From Haemonchus contortus (taxonomy: Eukaryota; Nematoda; Chromadorea; Rhabditida; Trichostrongylidae): a stretch of DNA of 64,000 nt. Position 1 is the stretch's first letter; every line of letters starts with the position of its first letter. This document shows, in pieces, positions 56,830 through 64,000 of this stretch. The position numbers and the translations under genes were made by a program. The notes below the pieces were generated by a model. It did no database searches. It had not been told where the DNA came from and saw nothing but the letters and a program-made list of their open reading frames with translations. The stretch lies in contig LS997567.1 in NCBI GenBank assembly GCA_000469685.2, positions 11,420,299-11,484,298 of the forward strand, given 5' to 3'.

Positions 56830-57084
56830 CTGAAAATAAGACCGCCAACATCTGCTAAACCAAAGGAGAGTCGGCGAACTAACGCGCATTTCGCATTTCC
56901 CATTTCAGTCTCGACTCTAATATTATTATGCTACTAAGGATCTGAAGGATCAACTTTAAAATAAGAAAATAAGGTGAAATACCTCCTTATATACGAAGCG
57001 GTAATTTAGTGTCTGTTTGTATGCCAGCGGAAAGTCACGTATGCACGACGAGGGTTGCGAAACGTCACGTGGGCGCATGTTGAC
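56830..57084. other. Upstream intron of the MBOAT gene
   Basis: Starts at the acceptor TTATTTTCAG of the exon at 56726-56829 and holds no recognised feature before the Penelope relic. Confidence 0.5.
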
Positions 57085-58570
57085 ATAGGTGAGGGACAGG
57101 TTACGAAAAAGGAAGTCTATTGATACTGTATTGAACTCATGTGAACCTCACCTCATTTCTTTCAAAGTTTTGCGCGCGGAAGTCGTGGGCCCTCGCATCA
57201 AAATCCTGGCTGAGTCTTCAAACTTTACGCCTTCGTGGCATTGCCTACGATGGTCTCCGAGGGGTGTTTCAGGCCTTGATTTCCTCACACCAGCTAGGTG
57301 TTCCTTGATCCTACATATTAAAGGCCGCCCGGTCTCACCTATGTATTCGTCCCCGCAGAGCTCGCGAGTGATCAAATAGATCACCCCTGACGCCATGCAG
57401 TCCCCCTCTCGCCCGTTGGGACAGATGACACAATGGGGTAGGGTTATGGAGAGACGGTCATGCAAACGATTCTGAACCAGCTTTCTCCTAAGATTTGTGG
57501 GGGAACCTCAAGCACCCGTACCATGCCATCAAGGCCACACTTGCGCAGAGTCGTTCTCTTGTCAGAACTGACGGAGTCCGATACGGAAGGAGGGCAAAAT
57601 GTTACCTCCTCTGGACTTTCGCTAGTATGCTCATGTGATCTGCTACGGGGGAGGGGGGCGGGGTCTGCGAAGGCAATGTTCCCTCAAAGGATACCCATTA
57701 GTGTTGGTTACTTCTTGAGCGAGCTCAACCGATTCTGCCACCTCGCGACCACCTGATGAGACCATTTTTGCTCTCCTAAACATGTTCGCTGTGATGGCCT
57801 GCTTGGTTTTGAGAAAAGGCGCCGACCCAAAATGGACCACAATATCTTTGCTGGAGGGTTTCCTATACCATTTGGTCCTGAGAAACCTCCGTTCAAGCTG
57901 AACTTGCATATTGAGGAGAGGCAGCCATGTGTCTTTGGGCTTTTCTCGTGTGAATCTGATATTTTCAGCTCGGGTGTTCAGCACCTCAAGACACGTGTCA
58001 ATTTCCTTCTAAGTTGAGCCGGCGACAAAGCAGTCGTCTACATAACGGCAATAGAGTACAGAGCGGCGATCCAAAACGGGCCTTTCCATTTTTGACATGT
58101 AGACAATGGCTAGCACTGGTTCCAGCCGCTGGCCCATGGCTAATCCCCTGACTTGTCTGAACTACTGACCGGACCACCTGAATATAGAGCAGTCAAGGCA
58201 TTCCTTGACCAAAGTTATGACTTGAGAGACAGAGAGGTCACACATATTTATAAACTCCTCATGTACATTCAAAAGCTCGTGGGTGGCCTGCATGGCGTTA
58301 CCGTTCGACACGTCACGTCAAATGATTCTATGACGTAATTTCTCTCGAAGGGAGCCTCTCGCAGTTGGTCGAGGAACCTCCTGGTATCACCGAGGTGGGC
58401 GGGGCTAAATGTTAATAATTGGTCGCACTGCGACGGAGGCTCGTCGTAACTAAGAAGACCACCTACTTCCTACAACGCTGCCTCCAGCATAGGACGATCC
58501 CGAACTTCATTTCGAGGAAGAAGTTGCACGAGGTATGCGGTCTCCCAGCTGACAGGAGGCAAATACAAGA
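57085..58570 (-). mobile_element. Penelope-like element 1: RT plus GIY-YIG endonuclease, dead
   Basis: Minus strand, RT to endonuclease order. LNVHEEFINMCDLSVSQVIT (about 58225-58285), RGLAMGQRLEPVLAIVYMSK (58100-58155, family GLAMGxxLxPxLA), LYCRYVDDCFVAGST (58030-58075, RT catalytic DD), NIRFTREKPKDTWLPLLN (57905-57960), KWYRKPSSKDIVVHF (57835-57880). Then the GIY-YIG domain: CPNGREGDCMASGVIYLI (57370-57423), CGDEYIGETGRPLICRIKEH (57305-57365) and RRQCHEG (about 57235-57255). Stops (such as after GST near 58014) and shifts inactivate it. N-terminal part missing. Confidence 0.9.
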
Positions 58571-58689
58571 GTAACAGCTACGCTTACTGAGGACTACATG
58601 GAGAAGCAAAAAGAATCAGGTTTTCTCTTTGTTGGTCAATTGTGCGTCCAAAGTGTGTAGTCAACGACCTTTGTCTATTTGCCTTTGGA

Positions 58690-59885
58690 GGAACGTCGTG
58701 GGTGAGTCAAAAGTTATTTGCGATCCAACCCGTTCAAGCGTCAAATTAAGGTTTTAGAATAAGTTCAGTAGACTTATTGACCTAGAAAGATATCCTAATT
58801 CACATCGAGAGATTCCTATCTCCATATTGTAGGACACCGGGAATCCGGGTCTAGACTACCTCGAGTTACTGTTATAGACGACATCGTCTTCCTGAGAATG
58901 CGCTATCGGTTCTGGATCCAGGTAACACTTTTGCACCTTCACAGGTGATAGGCCGTGGCGTATCGCGGAAAGTCCTGGGGGTCTTCAGGCTCCACAGGAC
59001 AACCTGCGCCAAAAGGCCAACCAAAAGGATAACATCCAGCAAGGTCAAACTCTTCCGCGATCCTCTTTTGCCCTTATTTTTCAGACCATAGGATCCAAAT
59101 CCTGCCGTCGATGCAAAATTCCCCCTCATTGCGACGCCTGTTTTCTCAATTCTGAGACGGCATAGCCACCGGCCACCCGTTCGCAACATCACCGCAGCGC
59201 AAAAGCGCAGGCTTGCCGAGCTTCAAGGTCTTTCAAACACTAGAAACATCAAGATTTCGGTAAGCGACAAGGGAGGTGAGTTCGTGGTTATGATACAAAA
59301 ACTGGATGCTGCCATCATACAAGCCCACCTAGGGGATGGGCCCCTTTACAAGCAATCATCAGAGGAGGATCACAAAAGGCAGTACTGTCGTTTAAAGTGT
59401 TTGGTTGAACATAGCACACAGATCAGGTTTACCTAAATCACTAATCACACATTTACAGTGTGACCTCCCTGACTGCTCAGTTCTCTGTGCCTTACAAAAA
59501 CGCATGAACTTTCACCTAACACCCTGTCGTCCCTCGATTCCTCGGACTTTAAAGTTCGCTCCATCATAGGCAACGTAGGAGGTTCTACCGTTAGGATAAC
59601 ATGGCTGGTGAACCTCGTGGGCGAGCGGCTGGCACCAGTGCTAGCCATTGTTTACCAGTCAAAAATAGAAAAGCCCTGTTTTGATCGCCGGCCTGTGCTC
59701 TATTGCCGTTATGTAGACGAATGCTTTGCCGCCTGCTCAACTCGGAAGAAAATGGACACGTGTTCCGAGCTGCTGAACACCCAAGCTGAAAATATCAGAT
59801 TCACTTCAAAGAAATTTCTATGCTACAAGGAAAAAATTCAACACTATGCAAAATTCTCATCCCACACAAAACCCGAACTCTAGTC
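58690..59885 (+). mobile_element. Penelope-like element 2: N-terminal and RT fragment
   Basis: Plus strand, head to head with element 1. LPENALSVLDPGNTFAPSQ (58878-58934, family LxxGPxFAPSQ), ITAAQKRRLAELQGLSNTRN (59190-59249), KISVSDKGGEFVVMIQKLDA (59250-59309, family IxxADKGGxxVVM) and DGPLYKQSSEED (59335-59370). After a gap: GERLAPVLAIVYQSKIEK (59620-59673), VLYCRYVDECFAACST (59695-59742, second catalytic D changed to E) and AENIRFTSKK (59788-59817). The GIY-YIG domain is missing. Confidence 0.85.
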
Positions 59886-60849
59886 TCTCGTTTATGAAGC
59901 GTCACCCTTAACATGTCATGTCACCCCATTCCGCCGCTGGTAGGATTCGCATCCATGTAATTTAAAATCGCTTACGTTAGGCCTCCCTGAAATCACTTCA
60001 TAACTCCATTCAGAGAATCGCTTGGCAAATTTGGAAAGCAGATTTGAGACCAGCATTCGAAAATACGTCTGGCAATATGGCTCTCTTCAAATGGCCACTT
60101 CGACTTGGGATTCTTCCCTGGTTACTTAAAACGTGAGGGGCACGCACGACTGTCTTAGCGAGCCTTAAATGCTTGTCCCCAACCAGCGAAACCAGCTAAT
60201 CTAGCCGCTCCTTTTCGGAGCGCTCTCGTGGAAATGGACGAGATAGGCGACAAAGGCGCATTACGACTCCCGATTAAGGAGAGTAGCAGAGTCAACGCTT
60301 CCGTGGATACTCCTACATCAGTTGTTTTGTTATAAAGCTGGCATCAAATGTGGACCCCTAGGCACGAACTTGTATTGTTCCTGTGAAGCGTGGCTGATTC
60401 CCTTAAACATGGATCGACCAGCCGCTTACGTATCTTCGTGCTTGTGCAGTAACCCAATAACGCGATTGTTGGAACACTCATAATTGCTTCTCATAAACTG
60501 GATTATTCTTTCAGCAGTGGCAGTGCTCAAAAACCGCGTGAACCACCTGATTTCGCTACCCGAACGCTTTTAATGCTTCGATTGGTACCTCATTCGGACG
60601 GGTGAATCAATTTGTGTCTAATTCTACTTTGTACGCGCCTTCCTCGCACCTCCACCCACTCGCCTGTGGGGAGGCCCCTTTTTTCCCTCTCACTGACATA
60701 TACAAGGTCAAATATTTGCACAGGAAGCAACTGGTAGAAAATCGAAATACGACGCGCAAATTAGACGAAAGGTACCAATTACACATAGTTCCTCACAACT
60801 TATCCCAGTACTCCAAAAAAAGCGGCGCGGTTCTTAACAGGGTGTGTGA
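59886..60849. other. Unassigned stretch
   Basis: Open frame 60602-60913 (plus) partly overlaps the Tc1 relic and has no domain. Nothing else recognised. Confidence 0.4.
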
Positions 60850-61870
60850 TCACCATGGACAGCAGCAAATGCTCTGCAAGGCGATCCCATACTTTTCACG
60901 AGGTTGGAAATGAGTTATTGTAGTAGGACACTCCACTTCTCTATCAGCGCAATTGACAGTTGATGGACAGTGGTGCATTTGAACGTGCTGTCAATGCCTC
61001 TACCCAGAACATCCAACACATCCTAGATGGGATTGAGGTCGGGGGAACGGGCATGCCACTCCATTCGCTGTATAACCTCTTGTGTCAAGGGCTCTTCCAC
61101 CTGAGCTGTTCGATGCGGTCGCGCATTGTTATCCATAAAAATGAATTCAAGGCTCACTGCAGCCCTTAAAAGATACACATTAGGAAGGGGTTCCTTTTCA
61201 CAGCAACGCCGACTGTTAAGGGTCCCACGCTTAAAAATCCGAAGGTCAGTACGGTTACGAAGCATGATGCCTCTCCATACCATAACACTTCGACCACTAA
61301 AGCGATCAAGTTCCACAACGTTTCTGAGAGACGTGCATGTCCCCACCTCTGGCAATGAGTGTGCGTTCAGAATCACTACTCAGACTGGAACTGCTCCCAT
61401 CCGAAAAAAGCAAACGGCCCCACTTCTCATCGTTCCATTCGCTATACTCCTGGCACCATCCTAAACGGTCTCGCCGATTCGCGAGGGCCAAAGGAACACT
61501 ACCTAGTGGTCGTCAGGCGAAGAGACCGCAACCGTGCAGTCGTTGTGCCATTGTAGTGCTTAGCATGGCTTGCTTTAAAATCCTGTTAAATGACATTGCA
61601 ATCAAAGAAGCTGACTGACCTGGGTTCTCTTCTTGGCTGCTGCACCATGTAGGGGTAATACCTCAGTGTAGTTGTTCTTGGTCGACCACCTCCTCTCCTC
61701 CGTGCAGCAGTAAGAGGTTTGGAATGCTCTCCGTGCAGGTGGAACAACGCTGTGAGCGATACCAGCTTCTTGAGCTGCACTCGTCATGGTTCGACCTTTT
61801 TCGAGTTTCTCGATGGTCCTTCCTCGTGCCAGGTCATTCAGACGATGTCTGCGGGATATGATGTATAAAA
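60850..61870 (-). mobile_element. Tc1-family transposase relic
   Basis: Minus strand in order: helix-turn-helix SAAQEAGIAHSVV (about 61740-61780), NRRDRLGWCQEYSEWNDEKW (61420-61476, family RLxWCRxHxxWTxEDW), LLFSDGSSSSLSSDSERTLI (61350-61412, first catalytic region FSDESRFxL with E changed to G), GRSVMVWRGI (61263-61290), RTDLRIF (61235-61255), FIFMDNNARPHRTAQVEE (61088-61145, family FQxDNARPHTA) and WHARSPDLNPI (61023-61055, family WPARSPDLNPIEHLW). The C-terminus is near 60860-60900. Frameshifted; no TIR located. Confidence 0.88.
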
Positions 61871-62131
61871 GGATAACACCACAGTATTTGATAGCTAGTG
61901 GCTGATTGACAAAACAAATTTTTTTCGTCCATATCAGCTACCTCGATTTGTGCGGGTAGCCATATTTCTCGTTTTACTTGAACTATTCCTCCACGCAGTG
62001 ATGTCCAACTTCCTGTGCATGACCGTCATAGGTCTGGCAATATAATCCTTCACTTTCATTCATTTCCACCCAGTCCTCAATGTTTTATTATACGTTGTCC
62101 ATCTCGTCCCTAAGTTTTGCACACCGGTGTG
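61871..62131. other. Short unassigned gap
   Basis: No gene or element recognised. Confidence 0.4.
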
Positions 62132-63925
62132 TTAGGTTGATCAAAAAGTTTTGGTAGGGTTGAGATTTTTCTGTTTATTTTACAACTCAACAAACAATGC
62201 AAGCTATTCAACAATATAGTAATCATCGTTAGTTATTACTAGTCGTTAGTTGACCCACCTGACGGGCAGGTCAGCGATATGGGAAGATTGGGAGTCAGAG
62301 AGATCACCGACGACTTGTTCAAGGTGGTCACAGTTGGTTAACTGTTTTTTTTTCTTGCTAGGAAAACCTCGAGGGGCCGGAAGAAGTGGTTAAAGAGGCA
62401 GTATAAGGTGAATAGGTGGATGTGAAACCTGTCCAGCCTAGCTCCTCCAATTTAGCACGGGTATCTTTAGGTACATTGGGCCTAGCGTTGTCATGGAGGA
62501 GACGCACAAAAGTCCGTCTAGGCCTTTTTTCTCGAAGGAAGTTTCTCCAGTGATCAGCGCAATAGCGAGCGATGACGGTGTGGCCTTGCTTGTGCAGCTT
62601 GCAGTAGAGCATTCCTTTTGGATCCCAGAAGCAGAAACGAGAAACTTCTTGGGGTAGAGGCCGCATTTGGCTTGTGTCGGCGGCTGTACTTCTCGCGCGA
62701 GCGAGACGGCGCGGTGCGTGTAAGCGTGGTAGAGGATCCAGCTTTCATCTCCACTAATTAGGTCCTCCAGAAACTCCTTACGATGTGGAGGGAGAAGGAG
62801 AGACTGAAAAATGGATACCTGGGTGTACCGCGTGCTATCGCAAGACGAGCTATCCATCGAGTCAGCATATTTCTGTAACCAGGGACTTGAAGGCAACCAA
62901 CGACTCTTGATTGGGCACACCCATGTCTCGTCGCGAGACTGCGGGTGTTTGAGACACAGTTCACGATAATTTCTTGTAATCCAGATTGCGACAAAAAATG
63001 GAAGACAAGATGGAAACAGCTCGATGAAGATGAAGAAACTGAGTGAATCGGTGTTTCCAAAGTGAAAAAAGGCTTCGAAAAATCGTTAGAAAGGGGCTGG
63101 ACGAAAATGAGACCAGAATGAAGAATTGAACATTTGAACGAGCTATACAAAGTGTCTCACTGCGTATGTGTAGGTCCTAGTGCGAATAACAGGCTGCGGT
63201 AAGCAAAAATTCATTCACCTATAAGCATAAGTAAACGAAAAAACCCTAGTAAAAGCAAAAGAAGCTCACTTTTTTCTGCCTCTAGAAGTAGGAAATTAAA
63301 TAAGGGTCGCGACAGCAAAAGAATAATAGAGGGAAAAAGAATGGGAGGAAAAACATCGCCTCAGCGGTGTTTCTCCTCCCACTCGGCGGTCAGCTGGGTG
63401 TGGGGGTCTTAGAACGAAAACTGCAATCTGTATCGCTCGACACCCGTCTGACGTGACATCGATCGAGAGGCGGGAAGTCCGGGCGAGCCGGTAAGGGGGC
63501 TCGCACTATGCCCTCACTTGCTGTTGAGTTTTAGGACTCGACAACGTCCTTCCTGTTACCCTTGAGGGTCGCTGGTATTCCTAGGGGGAGAACTCGGAAA
63601 ACATCTTTATCGCGAACTGTGCCTTAAACTTCCGGATCCCCTTTGACGTCGAGAATGACGGAGTCGTTGACGGTGAGGGGGCGTCCAGACCGAGGCTTTT
63701 CTTCGAACCCGTGTCTCCTTTCTTGAAGCCAGCGAAGCAGGGATAGACCGTAGCGATAGAAGTGGTGCGAACGGTTGCCACAGCGCCACTCGTAAAAGAT
63801 GATGTATCGAACATGGTCTCGTGAAATTGACATCATGATTTAAGCTGAAGTAAGCGGAGTATACATGCTCATTACAAGTTTAGGAACTTTCAAAAAACCC
63901 TATCAAAACTTTTTGTACAATCTAA
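62132..63925 (-). mobile_element. mariner transposon 4, split by a family X MITE
   Basis: Both TIRs are visible: TTAGGTTGATCAAAAAGTTT (62132) and, inverted, TTAGATTGTACAAAAAGTTT (ending 63925), with TA outside the right end. Minus-strand transposase: MSISRDHVRYIIFYEW and EEKPRSGRPLTVNDSVILDV (63640-63836, helix-turn-helix domain). Then, beyond the inserted MITE, KEFLEDLISGDESWILYH (62725-62778, first catalytic D in SGDE), AKCGLYPKKFLV (62640-62675) and LHDNARPNVPKDTRAKLEEL (62440-62500, second catalytic D). The third catalytic region is frameshifted. Dead copy of the same branch as 22390-23282. Confidence 0.9.
62953..63623. mobile_element. TTAA-flanked MITE (family X), copy 2, inside mariner 4
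   Basis: Termini GACACAGTTCACGATAA (left) and GGCACAGTTCGCGATAAAG (right, other strand), flanked by TTGA and TTAA. The right half shares landmarks with copy 1 at 42685-43247 (CTCGACACCCGTCTGACGTG, GATCGAGAGGCGG, CACTATGCCCT). Removing it rejoins the two halves of the mariner transposase near the end of its helix-turn-helix domain. 671 bp. Confidence 0.75.
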
Positions 63926-64000
63926 TACTATGAAGGAAAGTGAATATGGGAAAGTAATGTTTCTGACTAGCGGTCAGGGGTCCCACAGACGAAGCTAACA

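Noticed and set aside
57460..57756. 98-codon plus-strand open frame
   Set aside because: Antisense shadow of the Penelope RT-endonuclease linker, which reads well on the minus strand.

Overview
The window looks like repeat-dominated intergenic and intronic DNA from a strongylid nematode, most likely a hookworm (Ancylostoma or Necator type). This is inferred from three things: the mixture of RTE, CR1, Penelope, Helitron, mariner and Tc1/Tc3 relics, the nematode-style splice acceptors (TTTTCAG, TTTTTGTAG), and the style of the RTE endonuclease openings (TLNVGTLTGRS). I see no operons, CRISPR arrays, phage genes or bacterial genes. Almost every long open frame is transposon debris or a by-product of simple repeats.

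Layout. 1-7868 is a 104-bp satellite array that runs off the left edge and in part forms a 312-bp trimeric higher-order repeat. 7937-17690 is one large decayed Helitron on the plus strand in four pieces. It is split by a foldback element (8551-10399) and by an RTE retrotransposon (about 13700-16840), and the RTE is itself split by a Mutator-like MITE (16145-16533) with target-site duplications. 17691-24145 is AT-rich and mostly unassigned, but holds a palindromic MITE, a second Mutator-like MITE and a mariner relic. 24146-29760 is a 5.6-kb (TATG)n array, flanked by compound variants and interrupted by a 526-bp Tc1/mariner-type MITE. 30646-35404 holds tandem families that end in microsatellites, a SINE-like element, a mariner fragment and a Tc1/mariner-like element.

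The only convincing host gene is an MBOAT1/2-like lysophospholipid acyltransferase on the minus strand. Three exons are visible (56726-56829, 36070-36161, 35758-35866), joined in phase. The first two are separated by an intron of about 20.6 kb packed with transposons: RTE, CR1, Tc1, Tc3, mariner, foldback and TTAA-flanked MITEs. The 5' and 3' exons are not visible and probably lie outside the window or beyond other large introns.

57085-59885 holds two Penelope-like element fragments placed head to head. 60850-63925 holds a Tc1 relic and a mariner split by a TTAA-flanked MITE.

No multi-gene system is visible. The most interesting content is structural: nested insertions whose removal restores reading frames, two non-autonomous inverted-repeat families with two copies each, the satellite higher-order structure, and microsatellites born at the ends of dispersed repeats. 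Family names rest on motif recognition by eye; no database search was run.
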